Below, piece after piece: positions 13,021 to 24,691 of a stretch of DNA of 64,000 bases. Below the pieces are notes generated by a model, which was not told where the DNA came from, searched no databases, and saw only the letters and a list, made by a program, of their open reading frames with translations. This DNA is from Orbilia blumenaviensis (Eukaryota > Ascomycota > Orbiliomycetes > Orbiliales > Orbiliaceae), in the NCBI GenBank assembly GCA_036872755.1, contig JAVHNS010000007.1:682001-746000 (forward strand), read 5' to 3'. The position numbers and the translations under genes are program-made. Position 1 is the first letter of the stretch. Each line of letters starts with the position of its first letter.

Positions 13021-13918
13021 TTGGAGGCTATGTTTCGTGAGGGCGATAGCGACAATGGGCGAGAGAAGGGGGGTGGGAGGGGTGTGTATATATGCTCTGT
13101 ACGATATAAAATCCATGTTGGGAACGTGGATGGCGTTTTTCATTTGGATATAACAGTGGGTTTCCCGGCTCGGAATACCAAGGGTCAAATCGATATTATT
13201 ATCCCTAGAGATATGCGGCCCCTTTACAAGATCCCCGATCGATGAGTAGAAGGATCTTTCGAGGGTATCAAGGACCAAGCTACCTTTGTGTGGGTAGATA
13301 TTGAGATAAGAGTGTTCCCCATCCTAGATTTTTCCTTAGAAATGGACACCGGTGTCGGCTATAATGAAGATTCCAATGATGTTTCACCGCCAAATAGTGG
13401 TTCTAGTTTCAGTTTGGATACTCTGGTGGTCTCAAAAGAAGTTATTTAATCATCTCTCCGACATAGCTTACAAATTCTACCTCCCACCACTCACATACAA
13501 AGGGCATTCGCAAAAGGAATATAAGAGTAGAAACGATTCCAAACGTAACGTACGATGTCCTAAACATCTAGGAGAGCGGGAAATGACATTTCGACATCAA
13601 GCAAAATATTCCTTCTCCGCACAAGAAACATCCACGGCAAATCGCAAAATAGAAGGATAAGGTATAAGACTGACGAAAAGAAAGACTGTAAAAAATGCCA
13701 CCTTAAGCGCCGTTAACAATGTTCTTTTTTGCCAAGCGAGAGCATGAGAAACGAATGAACACGAAGGGAAGGAAGAAAGAACGGTAGGAACGAGGTAGGG
13801 ATTTTATTCGTCGCCAAAAAAGACATTTTTCTTTCAGAGTACAGTGTGTGGTCTGCGAGTCAAGATGTACAAAGAGATAACGAAACAGCGAAGGTAAAAA
13901 GACGCTTGGTTCTGTCAT
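13021..13918. other. Convergent intergenic spacer
   Basis: This 898-bp spacer lies between the 3' ends of MRP17 and the PP2C gene. Short open frames here show no family signature. It is taken as 3' UTR and spacer sequence. Confidence 0.55.
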
Positions 13919-15306
13919 TCACTTCGTTTCCTCGGTTTTTGGTGGAGTCGCCTTCTTTTCTGCCGCGTCATCCATAATGACGTCCTCGTCAACGAGAGCG
14001 CTTTCGGATGCGTCCTTTTCTGGGAGAATCCCGAGACCCACGCCAGCGACGGTATTGAGCTCTTTAGGTCGTTCAAACCGAACAATCATACAACTCAAAT
14101 TATCCGTTGAGAACCTAGCGAGGGCATGGTCGACAAGTGCCTTAGATGCGTCCTGAGGGTCCTGCACAGTTCGAATGAGATCAACGGCTTCCTGATCCGA
14201 GCAGACATCCCATAGCTATAATATTGATCAGCTCATGTTACTTCACTATTTTAGTGGGTTAGATAACTTACCCCATCGCATGCCAGGATAATGAATTCGT
14301 CAAGGTCGGGTTGGATGACAGTTTCCGTGGTGTAGGGATGGCCAGTTACTAATTCCTTGATATACGAGTCTCCCAATGCTCTTGTGACAGCGAGAACTCC
14401 TAAATCTCATGTTAGCTATTTTAAAACCTTATTGTGTAAAATCTAGGTAAAAAGTGACCCACCATTCACTCTGTTATTGAGAATAAGGCCGCCGGCATTG
14501 GCGACTCTCTTGCCTTCATTCTCATCGCTGCCCTTGTGGTCATAACTAAGTCGTAGAGCTTTACCCGAACGACATAAAACAATTCTGGCATCGCCGACAT
14601 TGGCGGTATAGAGCATTCGGACGCGCTTTGTAGGTTTTTTGTCGGCAGCATTCTTCTTCGAACCCGGAGATTCGTCTCCTGCAGAATCCGGTCCGGAGTC
14701 CACGGTTCGGTCCTCCCACTTCAGGACAGCACAGACAGCGGTGCACCCACTGTTCTTAACAGGAAGGTCCTTGAGTTCCTTGTCCACGTTCATAAAGGTC
14801 TGGTCCAGCAACTCCGGCATTGACTTGTTGTCCTTATTCCTACGAATGCTATCCTCGAGCAAATGATGTAGTTTCTTTCCACACCAATCTGCAGCGAAGG
14901 TTCCGGCGTGGCCGTCAAAGACTGCGAAATATCCATTGTCCGATTCGCCAGCGGCATTCTCATCTAGACTGGAATATAAAACAGTCTTATCGGTGTCCGA
15001 GCACAAATTCGAGTTCAGCATGCAAGCTGGAGGAGCAGGGGGCAGGAAGTTGTAAAGGTAGGAGTGGGTATCTTCCATTGTCCGCCTGCAGCGCCTGTTC
15101 TTATCTTCCGACACGCCTACGCGAAATGTGTTTTTGGGCAAGGGATGCGAGTTCCCCGCAGCATTATTATTTTCGGTCTCATAGGGAGCAACGGAACCGC
15201 CGGGCGTCCTTGTGGGGCTCGGTGGAGGGTGTATGACGTTAAACGACCTTTTCGATTTGTCTTCCAGCCCCGCCGCATGCGACAAGGTACTTTTGGCAGA
15301 TGCCAT
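13919..15306 (-). CDS. PTC1: Protein phosphatase 2C, Ptc1-like
   Basis: Mg/Mn-dependent serine/threonine phosphatase of the PP2C (PPM) family, closest in layout to yeast Ptc1, which dampens the HOG and cell-wall MAPK pathways. Three exons (15306-14463, 14399-14272, 14215-13919) give 422 aa. Visible PP2C motifs in order are [27 protein letters not shown] (metal-binding Asp and Gly), [68 protein letters not shown] and [12 protein letters not shown]. About 65 Ser/Pro-rich residues precede the domain. A Lys/Asp/Ser-rich insert of about 35 aa interrupts it after the GCTAVCAVL strand. The C-terminal tail is acidic and then Lys-rich. All catalytic Asp positions are present, so the enzyme is probably active. 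Confidence 0.92.
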
Positions 15307-17068
15307 GAACGAGGATACTGCAGCAGTGGAGATTCTTCGCGACTTTTTTTCCTGAGGTGGTGGAGTGGTAGGAGTTGATGTTTTCGAGGAACTGCTTGAG
15401 TCTTTCGAGGGAGTAGGCGGGTCGGAAGGAGAGGATGGTGCTGCAGTGTTGTTGGTGCCGCCTAGCAGCCTGGAAAGGCCGAACGAAAGACGTTTGCTCG
15501 CCAGCTTTGGAAACGTTCGATGGGAACCCCCAGCAGTCTAAGTTTCTTGGATAGTAATATCGATCGGGTAATGGAACAAACAGCAAGGATGGCAGCTGGC
15601 TTTTATTCTTATTTTTGGCGAAGATGGGAATGGGGATGAAGACTGGAATTTAAATGACGAGCTTGACCCTGTGAGGGGATTTGGACCTTCTGGACCTTTT
15701 GGAACTTTTTTTTTTTTTTGGCCTGCACTTGACCAGTTACTGCCTGGGGAGCCGTACGGTGTACCTGTCTTGTCTCACTTCCGCTCAGGCAAGGCGAAGT
15801 CGCTTGTGAGATTGCTCGCTTGATTGCCCCAGATTTCCGTTGAAGCTTTTTTGTACTTGATGGCTCCCAAGATTAGGTGCTGACAAAGCTGCTTGGTGGG
15901 TATATCTTGGAATGGCTTGTTCAGCTCTGGATAGGACCAGGAGGATAACAATCCGAAGCAATCCGCAGCAAGGTTTGATGACCGAATCAACTAGAATAGA
16001 GTCAAAACCAGGGGGTGCTAGCTTGTCAGCATACAAGTACTAGTACGCGTGCTTATACAGAATAAAATATCGGACTGCCGTCGAGGAGTATAGTAGATAT
16101 CCTGTCGAAGTCGGGGGCAACGGATGGATATGGTGTTTTACGTGAAGATGCAGGGGCCAGGTTCCGTGGGTAATTACAATTGACGACGAGTAGATGTTGA
16201 GGAATCGAGTCGAACCAAATCAATACAGAACATCAACAGGTATGGAACCACCAAAGCTAAGACGGCAGCTGACTGGCTGGCTGACTGGCTGGAAGTCGAG
16301 GATTGGCCAATATAAAAGACAAGAACCAGGACGAGAACGAAGAACGAAGAAAACCCCGCTGAAGTCTGGTCGATGATGTGAGTGGCCGTGTTGGTGTGGT
16401 TTGAAAAAATGCTGGTTGGCTGGTCGACAGCTGAATAAAGCCTGTTCGCAGTTGGTTCCTGATCGATTTCGAATGATACTGGGGCTGGAGTCCGTATCTA
16501 TATCAGTGCAGGTTCGCATTCAGGTAAATGGCTGGCTGGCAACTGGCTGTCACACCCTCTGCCAAAAATAGCCACCTGCGTTGCTCGTGCGTCACTGCAA
16601 CACCAGGCAACGCACATTTCAACACAATTCTTCCTCGAAACTCGTCTCAGAATATCATATTGTTTCGGTGCGGGCTGAGACCAGTGCGGGCAAAGGTTAG
16701 GCTGTATGTAGGGGGTATGTAGGTACCGAGGTATGTTCGTAGGGCCTGTGAATTGATACTCGTGGTATCTGAAGCTCGAAGTAGGCAACGGCTGGATGCT
16801 CTTCCTCCAGACCATTTGCAGTATGTCCATATATATATATGTATATATACGGATAGGTTCGTGAAACTCGCGAGGGGCTGGTATATATCTAAAATCGCAT
16901 ACATCTTCGGGCCGTTGCACGCACGCGGAGAACCGCACATAGATGTGTGTATACAAGCACGTATACCTTTGCTAGTAGCTGCTATCAGCCTTAGGGAGTC
17001 TTGACTAGCATATAAGCCGCCGTTCTGTCTTCGGACTCTTCGACGTACAATACCATTGATCGTACGTA
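15307..17068. other. Intergenic region, no supported gene
   Basis: This 1.76-kb stretch lies between the PTC1 start and the 3' end of USP-A. It includes the PTC1 promoter, a poly(T) run near 15708-15719, repeated GGCTGGCTGACT units at about 16267-16292 and an AT dinucleotide patch at about 16826-16850. The open frames overlap on both strands and lack recognisable domains. Confidence 0.55.
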
Positions 17069-18761
17069 TTAGTAGTTGGCCTCTTTCCAATTCGTTTTGC
17101 GGCCCTCGTCACCTCCATCTCCAGGAACTGTGCCCCCTTCCGGTACTTTCTGATATATCAGGGCGTACATATCCCCGCCTCGGGCTTTAGCTTCCTCACG
17201 ACCCTTCTTAAACATTTCCTGCTTGCTCACCCTCACCGTATTACCCTCATTACAGTACCACCACTGTTCGCCTAGAGGGCCATCTGGGTCGTCCCACTCG
17301 CGTCTGTAACAGTACCAGTGTCCAGCGGTGAATGAGGGCCCGCTATGGATCAAGATAGATCGCAATTCGTAAGGCCTGAGAGCCGGGTTTGTAGGGTCAT
17401 CGTTGATTCTGATAGGAGCGTCAAAGTCTCCCGCATCCAAGTTGCGGGACGGACCGGCGACGTATTCCGAGAAATCCACAACTGGATCGTATTTAATCTT
17501 GGTCTTGAGTTTTCCGGCGCGGCCTCGGGCGTCGATTTGCGAGACGTTGGCAAACTCTAGTAGTATGATATCGGGCAAACTAGTAACTGTTTGTGTTTGG
17601 GCCCAAGTCGAATCATAATCGATTCGACGTTTCTCTACCTTATCATGGTAGGCATCTAGCAGGTTCTTATGTTCTTCGGCGGTCATCTCATCGGTCTTTG
17701 TTGGGCGGACCGGTGCCCGACCCTTTCGGGCCAACCCAATTCTTCGCTCTTCGTCTTCGGTTAGGTTATTGATCCTGCCATCCTTGAGCGCTTGTTCAAG
17801 GAAGCAAAGACGACCGCGGAGGGCTTCTACAGCCCCCCCGGACGTCTTGTCCCTTGATGCATTCCTCAAGGCGCGGCGCAATATCCTCCTGATTGCGAGG
17901 CCCCGACACCGGTTACACCCCCCGGTCCTCCATTCGGAAACCCTCTGGTAAAACTCGAGGGATTCAGCCAAGGTGCCACCCTACAATTAGGTAATATGTC
18001 AGTATCAAACACTGAGAGGTAATCTACGCAAAAACGAGTTCACAATCTTACCTTCTTGGCGGGCTTATTCAGCTGAAGGCTCTGGTGCTCTTCAGGCTGT
18101 GTCCAGACGTTCCCACAGTCCAGACAGTTCCTCCGGACCAGCACTTCTATCCGAAGGGGATTTTGGGTATCCCCGGCGCCCAAGTTCGAGACCAGGCGGT
18201 CGTTCAACCGCATGATCAGCTCGGTGGCACACTGCTGATCCATCCCATATTCTGGGAAGGTCAGCGCCTCCGGCGTCGGTGTCCCCACAGTCACGGACGG
18301 CTTGCTCGCCGCCGTTCCGAACCGGTTTAGCTCTTTGAGCACAGCGTCCACACGGTTGACTAGCCCCGCGGCGCCCGGGTTGTCTGAGTAGTCGGCCCCC
18401 TTGGCCTGTTCTACCCATCTGGGGTACGAAGTCCCCGCTAGTGACTATAATATACAAAAATAACGGTTAGTATTGTTATTAACATTATGTATGCATATAT
18501 CAATATGCAGAGTGAATGCCAGATAGAAATTATAATTGAGGGACTTACCTGCAAGGCAGTGTTCACATAGCATAGGTTGGGGTGGGTTCGGTTCTCGATA
18601 CCCGCAATCACCTGCCTCTTGCCGCCCGAAATCCATGGGTCGGCATTGCGGGGACTAGTTTCCCCGTCTTCAGCCTCGGGCTTCGCCAGCTTTCTCCGTT
18701 TTCTACCCCCCGTCTCCTCGAGGTCCGGGCTGGACCTCTTGCCCTTTCTTGGGCTCCTCAT
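17069..18761 (-). CDS. Divergent USP-like ubiquitin hydrolase (USP-A)
   Basis: Probable ubiquitin-specific protease-fold protein, 505 aa, from three in-phase exons: 18761-18549, 18444-18052 and 17980-17069. The N-terminal 45 residues are basic and Ser-rich, suggesting a nuclear location signal (RKRRKLAK). A Cys box follows, PNLCYVNTALQ, with Cys at residue 64. A zinc-ribbon-like pair of CxxC motifs sits at residues 178-181 (CLDC) and 224-227 (CNRC), as in the USP fingers region. The His box is LIHSGPSFTAGHWYCY with His about 423, followed by WWYCNEGNTV, which supplies the third polar residue. The classical GNTC is replaced by PNLC, and the Asn that normally lies five residues before Cys is displaced. 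Family membership is inferred from motif order; activity and substrate are unknown. USP-B, next door in the same orientation, is a paralogue-like neighbour. Confidence 0.75.
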
Positions 18762-20066
18762 CTTCAGATGTTTCTGCTTGCTCTAGAACTGTTAGTTGCG
18801 ATCTTTTTGTATGGATGTCTGGATTTGTGGGGGCTCGATGACGCGCGCGTAGTTGGAGGGAGGTGTAAAGCTTCGATGTGTAAAAACAAAAAATCTCGTT
18901 GCTGTGCTCCTGCATTCACAAAGTCTGCCAGATGCTCCCCACTGTCAGATAGACGTGTGAAATAATTTGTTCCGCTTACCTAGTCCTGGCTTTCGGGAAG
19001 AAATTGATTGTCTGATGAGAGGATATATCGGCGGGCCAAATATCGTCTCAGGTTTGCGCGATGGTACGGGGTAGATGGAGTGAAGGTGGGTGTGAGGATG
19101 TGAAGGTCGCGTTCTCAATTAAAAATTTTTTTTCCTTTTTTTATATGTCTCTCGGCCCGTTACAATGATGACTTCAATATCATTTCTATGTATATGTGAC
19201 TGCATGACTGTTACTTTTTGTTAACCTTAAAAACATCTGGGCCAAAACTGCTAAGTTAAGCCCTAAGCCCCTCAATCTCAACTAGACTATGAATGGGTAC
19301 AGTCTCATGAAAGAATCTACGAATGAGCCCTACTGGGTAGTGTAAACGGGGTTTTATTTAATTAAGCGTAGTATATCATGAGTCCTTGAGAACTCGGGAA
19401 CAGATATCTTTGCTCGAGCATGCTCTTGGAAAGCGAGGATTCATTACATTTAGGACTTCCAAAGCTTAGGGATTGTTAAACCAAAAGGCTGTCCGCGTTA
19501 TCTATACCCGAACTCGTCTCTACGATATGCCTGACAGGGATATGGGTATTTACATTATAAGAATTAATGTCTCTAGACCGTCAACTTATATAACCCTCGC
19601 TCTGCATTAATTATACCGATATCTCGAGCCTCTAGGCTATAAAGACACCTTGCCAACAAATTTAAAGCGTCGTATACTGCAAGGCTACTCTGGGGCTATT
19701 CTAGATGGGCCTTTTAATAGGATTATATAACTATATAATCTTGTTTCGTGGTGCACGCTACCTAGTAGCGTATCTATCTATATAGCGCATCTAACCATAT
19801 AACCTATTAATAGCCTATTAAAAATTAGCTAGCAGATATCCTAAGGTGCGTATATCTAGCCTTGCTCGTGAGTAGGCATGCGTTTGTCATTAATTTGCAT
19901 ATAGTGTGCCAGGCTCTAGCTCCGAGACCATCATGTTTAGTATATATAAAAAGCTACACGATACATGTGCTAGAGTGTTCAAATGCCATTTTTTGTCTCA
20001 ATCCTTAAGCTTTAATCCTAGTCTATCTACCGCCTTGACTTTGGAGATCGAGTTGTTCCAATGTTA
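18762..20066. other. TA-rich spacer between USP-like genes
   Basis: This 1.3-kb spacer changes character inside. From about 19330 to 19880 it is dense in TATA, CTATA and ATATA steps with many in-frame stops on both strands, unlike the neighbouring genes. That is the look of a sequence degraded by repeat-induced point mutation. No transposase, reverse transcriptase or terminal repeat could be read. The promoter of USP-A must lie in the first few hundred bases. Confidence 0.45.
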
Positions 20067-22932
20067 TCAATTTACTGTGCTTAGGTGATCCCAACCTTCA
20101 TTCTGTGTGATATTTGATAGGCTTTTTACCTTTAGCTTTCTCGCTAGGTTCTTTGGGGGGCCTTGGTCGGTATCGTCTTCCTCGATAGGTAATTTGTCTT
20201 TCATTTTCTCGCTCAGTTCTTCCAAATCTGCGAATCGTATTTTCCGGTGCTTTTTATAATCGTTCTTGCTCGGGACGGGAGGCGCGGGTCCATAATCATC
20301 TTTACTCAGTACCGGGGGCGTGGTAATATCAATAGTAGATGTAGGTTCTAGACTCTTACTCTCCCCCGAGATATCAATATACGCCTGAATGGTAGGAAGT
20401 GGTGGGGGGATTAGATAATCTCCGCCGTGTGAGCCCCCCATTCTCCATTTTCTTTTCTGCTCTGGGTCAGCGATGGCCTTGGGATATCTGGCCAAGCTCT
20501 GATTCTGTAATTTCTCCATTGCTTTTCTCCGTTGTTCTTCTACCTCAGGATCCACATGTCCGGTAGACCGTAGGGCGCGACCGCCAGCTTTGTGGTAGGA
20601 TACACGGGCCCGCTTCAGAGGCCTCGTTTCCTCGGGTGGTATTACCATATTTCCGTCTTCGTCATCATCTACCCAAACTCTCTTTGAAGATCGTAAACCG
20701 GTTTTTTCGAACTTAGTCACTAATGATGCTATATGACCCTCCTCAGCAGCTTTTTTGATTTTATCCAAGAGTTGATCCAAGAGGGCTTGCTCGTTGTTAA
20801 TCATTACCACACTTCCTTCGGACCCTGGAATGCCGTACTCTGAAAAGTGATATTCTCTCTGGAACTTGAGCACGTCGAAGTCACCGTCAGCTTTTATGGC
20901 GGGAATGGCTATTTTATCGGCGGGATCTATGATCCTTTCAAATACTACCATGACTTCCTGCTCTTTTGCACCACACGCGCTTCGAAATGGCTGATCGCTA
21001 GTAAACATATCGGTGAAAGATTCATTGCAAAGCCACCACTCATATGGCTGCTTTGAGTCAGTCCCTTTTGTGACATCATCGGGGCGAGGGATCCAAGGTA
21101 ACCTTTCGGTGATGTAGTGGCCGGAGTTTGTAGTCATCCCCACATGGTAGATTACGGCCCTGCATTCGTACTCAATACCTTTATTGAATTTGGAATCTTT
21201 CGACCTTAGTGGCTGAAGCGCATCCGTATTATGAGCCCCGGTACTCATATCAGCTGTCCATGGCGAAAAGTCTACGATTGGCTGTAACTCTACATGCGTT
21301 CTGTTCTTCCGTAGCGAACTTGGATTAATGATATCATATCCAAGGATTAAAGTATCTGGAAGGTGCGAGATCGCTTTGGTATCCGCTCTGGGACTTCTCG
21401 GTGTCGCGGCTTCGCTTCTTAGATATATACCTGGCAGCCTGCCATTCTCGTCTGTTGGTATCTGTTGACTTGTAAGCCTTCGATTTAGACCCCGTTCCAT
21501 TTCTCCCATACGACGCTCAACTTCTGCTATTCGTGCCGTGGTTCCTTCGGAGATACTTCCGTCCTTTTCCTTTTCTGTTCTCCCAATACGTCGTAGGTGC
21601 CTCCGGGCTCTTCGGTGGATGTTGTAAAACTCGATTAGATTGCACGAGATGCATGCTTCAGTGTGCACCAATGCAACTCTGGTGAAATGATCAAGGGTGT
21701 CTGTGAAGCTGACCTGTAGAGGTATTATCCGTTAGCAAAGACCCCCTGTAGCCATGATGCAGTCAAATAATACGTACGGTATGCAGACCGGTGGGATTAG
21801 CATCCCAATGCGGCTTATACAGCGACCCCATCCACACCTTCGTTTCCTGTTCAATATATGTATAACCACAGAGCAAGCACGCTCTTTTCGTCGCCTGTTG
21901 TCCCATAGTCGGATTTGGGTAGTCTACCCATGCGGGGCTGTGCGCTGTTGGGGGTATTCCATGGAAAATAGATGATTCTTGAGTATACTCATTAGCTAGT
22001 CGGGCTGAGAGTTCTTCGAAAAATTCTTTGACGTCGCACATGGGAGTGTATCCATTGGCAGCCGTAAATGGGGGTTGGTCTAGCGCAAGGTCAAATGGCG
22101 ACGGTGTCAAGTGAATCCGTCCGGTTGCTGCACGGGTGTTTAAACACCCTGTGAACCCGGTATCGTACCACTTGTTGATAGTTCTAAACGCAGTGCGAAG
22201 GTGATCTGTCGCTGGTGTTATATCGAGACCGGGCGAGACGATGTTAAGCTGATTAGGTCGGAGGATATAATGCGGGAAACGTGTCGCAGCCAATGCTTGG
22301 ATCGTAGCATTGATATAGCATAGATTAGGTATATAAGGGCGGGCAATAGCACCGATTTTTTTGGTTACCCTCGAATAGTGGGGTAAGACAAGGCTGTTTC
22401 TGAAGGCTGCTTCATTTGCAGGTTCTTCGTTTGTCCTGACATATTGGACCCACCCCCGCCAGTCCAGGGCCGGGTCTGGGCCTGAGCTCGAGCCTGTACT
22501 CGAGCCTGGTCCTGACTCCGAATCTAGGTATGAACCAGAACCCGAGCCCGAACCCGAGCCCGAATCTGGGGTTGAAGTTGAATCTGAGGAGTTCCTTAGT
22601 CCTACTCGAAGAGCATGTACAGATTTCCGGACCAAGTCATAAACCCCTCCTCCGGCTATTTCTCCATCCCGACTATATGAGTTCCTGGAATAGAATCGGT
22701 TGTTCTTCGTCTTTGCTTTCTTCGATATACTTCCAGAATCCCTGGCCTTTAGCGGATCTACTGAATTTGGTTTGTGGTTCGATTTCCGTTTCCATTTAGA
22801 CTTTGACGGCTGCGCCAATCTGTTTCGCACGCCTACAATTTCGGGATCGGTACTTGAAAGGAGTGACGAGATTTCGTGAATATGGTCTGGCTTCCATCTT
22901 GAGAAAATACTAGGGAGATATGGCCGAGCCAT
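20067..22932 (-). CDS. Divergent USP-like ubiquitin hydrolase (USP-B)
   Basis: Large USP-like protein, 933 aa, from two exons (22932-21778, 21713-20067) joined in phase by a 64-nt intron. Residues 115-155 are a Gly/Ser/Pro low-complexity run. The Cys box is PNLCYINATIQALAATRFPH with Cys 205. A split zinc ribbon appears as CLLC (352-355) and CISC (406-409), followed by a basic helix rich in Arg. The His box is IYHVGMTTNSGHY with His about 584, then WWLCNESFTDMF. A long, charged, probably disordered C-terminus follows (about 300 aa, with repeated PPVLSKDDYGP/PPVPSKNDY units). Motif order and spacing match USP-A, although overall similarity seems low. As in USP-A, GNTC has become PNLC, and here the usual oxyanion Asn upstream is not evident. 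It could be an active deubiquitinase or a pseudo-enzyme. Confidence 0.75.
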
Positions 22933-23668
22933 CTGGAGGTTTAACGTTTAATTGCTAGTTTCTATGAGGCGTATACTAGATAGAATGATATGTAACTAGG
23001 GTTGACCTAGTCTCGCAGTATACGACGCTTGGCTGGCAAGATGAGTATTGGCCCTAGACAAGACTGAGGCTATTATGTAACTATATTCTGCACAAGTGCA
23101 GTAAATGAAAATATGGTTACTTTGATGAGAGTTGATGTATAGGAGCTATGGATTTGCGGATGGGTTGTTAGGAGAAGCATTGGAAGATAGAGATTTTTCG
23201 AATCTGTATTGCTACTATCCACTCCGTAGCGCTCTATAAAGTCCTCCCTCGTTTCCGAGGCATTTTTTGGTTACAATCACACGGAACAAAGCCACTGGGC
23301 CGGTCTGAACACTCATGTTTACGAGACGAACAAAGCTTTCCCTCATCGATATCATGACTCTAACAGATTAAGGAAAAGTGTTGGATTCTGCGTTGTCTGG
23401 CGTTGCAACATCCAAATAGGGATTAGCGTATCACAAGCTACCCCTGCTTGTTTCTCTTTCCAAAATCAAAAAAAGTTTCTGTGCGACTTGAAAGCGGTCA
23501 ACCTGCGACTTAGACGCTTCACCAGTGCCCACCACAGACCAACGTCCTTTTTCTTTCAGCTGTTTCAACCAACCACGTTGTTGGATCTTATAGCGAACTT
23601 ACCCCGAATCGCAGATACCTTTCAGTACTGTCTGTTCTACGTATAATCTATTAAAACAAACCGAAACA
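22933..23668. promoter_or_regulatory. Divergent promoter region USP-B/ALB1
   Basis: These 736 bp separate the start codons of USP-B (leftward) and ALB1 (rightward). No coding sequence is seen. Both promoters must lie here. No factor site is named with confidence. Confidence 0.5.
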
Positions 23669-24219
23669 ATGGCAAAAGCAAGAAAAGGTGCGTGTGGCTT
23701 TTCAGACTGTGGCCAGTGCAGCCCAGGTACACCGGCATGGAATTTATCTAACGAGAATACCGTCTACCAGCCCCATCAGTCCACTCCCGCGCCGCCCGTC
23801 GTGCCGTTTCGCCCTCTTTGAACCTCGACAAATCCATAACCACAGCTCCCCGTCCGTCCTCTCCGACTAGAACATCCTTGACAACCCCAACTGCCGATAA
23901 GATAACCCGGAAGGTCCTGGATGTGATTCATCGAACCCTCGCCTCCGGCGTTCAAAAGTCTTCGAATCCTAATAAGAACCTAAAACGTGGTCAAAAGTCC
24001 AAGTCTCAGAAAAAACGAAAGGAGATGGGCAAGGAGAAGGCTGCTGCTATTGCAGAAGTTCTGGGGGTTAAGCAAGAAGAGAGCAGGAAGAAGGAGAGGG
24101 TTATTAAGGAAAGAAGCGGGGATTGGGACAACGTTAATTCAAAGATTGTGGGAACAGAAGGAGAGCTCGCGGAAAGGGTCGGAACGAATCCATTCGCGGC
24201 TCTAGCTGGGTCTGTGTGA
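23669..24219 (+). CDS. ALB1: Ribosome biogenesis protein Alb1
   Basis: Small basic shuttling factor that in yeast binds Arx1 and travels with pre-60S particles from nucleus to cytoplasm. Two exons (23669-23687 and 23771-24219) give 155 aa. The 19-nt first exon plus the second exon produce MAKARKAPSVHSRAARRAVS, the diagnostic N-terminus of the Alb1 family. The middle is Lys-rich (KNLKRGQKSKSQKKRKEMGK), followed by a helical segment, and the end is NPFAALAGSV, close to the NPFAAL motif common in fungal Alb1. ORF calling alone would miss the true start. The gene is divergent from USP-B and convergent with the CAP10 gene. Confidence 0.88.
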
Positions 24220-24691
24220 ACGAGTGTGTGTGGGTGGTCGCAGCTGGATTTTGTATATTATAGACCAAAGGGTATTTGGCGCTTGGAGTTAGACGGCGTT
24301 CCTGGCACAATCTAGGCATCATTTATCGTTGTATATATTCCGTAGAATGCTTATTATGGAACCAGTACTGAGCTTTTAAAAGTCCTGCCTTTATACTTCA
24401 TACATATTTTGCATCCATCACATTGAATTACATCCACCCCATATAAGTAATTAGTGTGGGGTAAGTCTCTTTGGTCTCGAATTATTAAGCGGTTTCTATG
24501 CCGATTGCGAACTATATACACATGCAGATTAGGTGATTACAAAGAGTTCGAAGGTTTCTGCAAACCCCCAAGGTAATTTTATTATTTTAACGCCATGCAA
24601 AATATTTGATGTAGAGCGATCCCGAACGACAAATTTACGTATGGATTCGGGCTGTCTCGTAAACCAGACGGTAGCCTCCGGGGGTTGTCAA
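24220..24691. other. Convergent spacer
   Basis: This 472-bp region lies between the 3' ends of ALB1 and the CAP10 gene. It holds AT-rich 3' UTR-like sequence and nothing else I can support. Confidence 0.55.
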
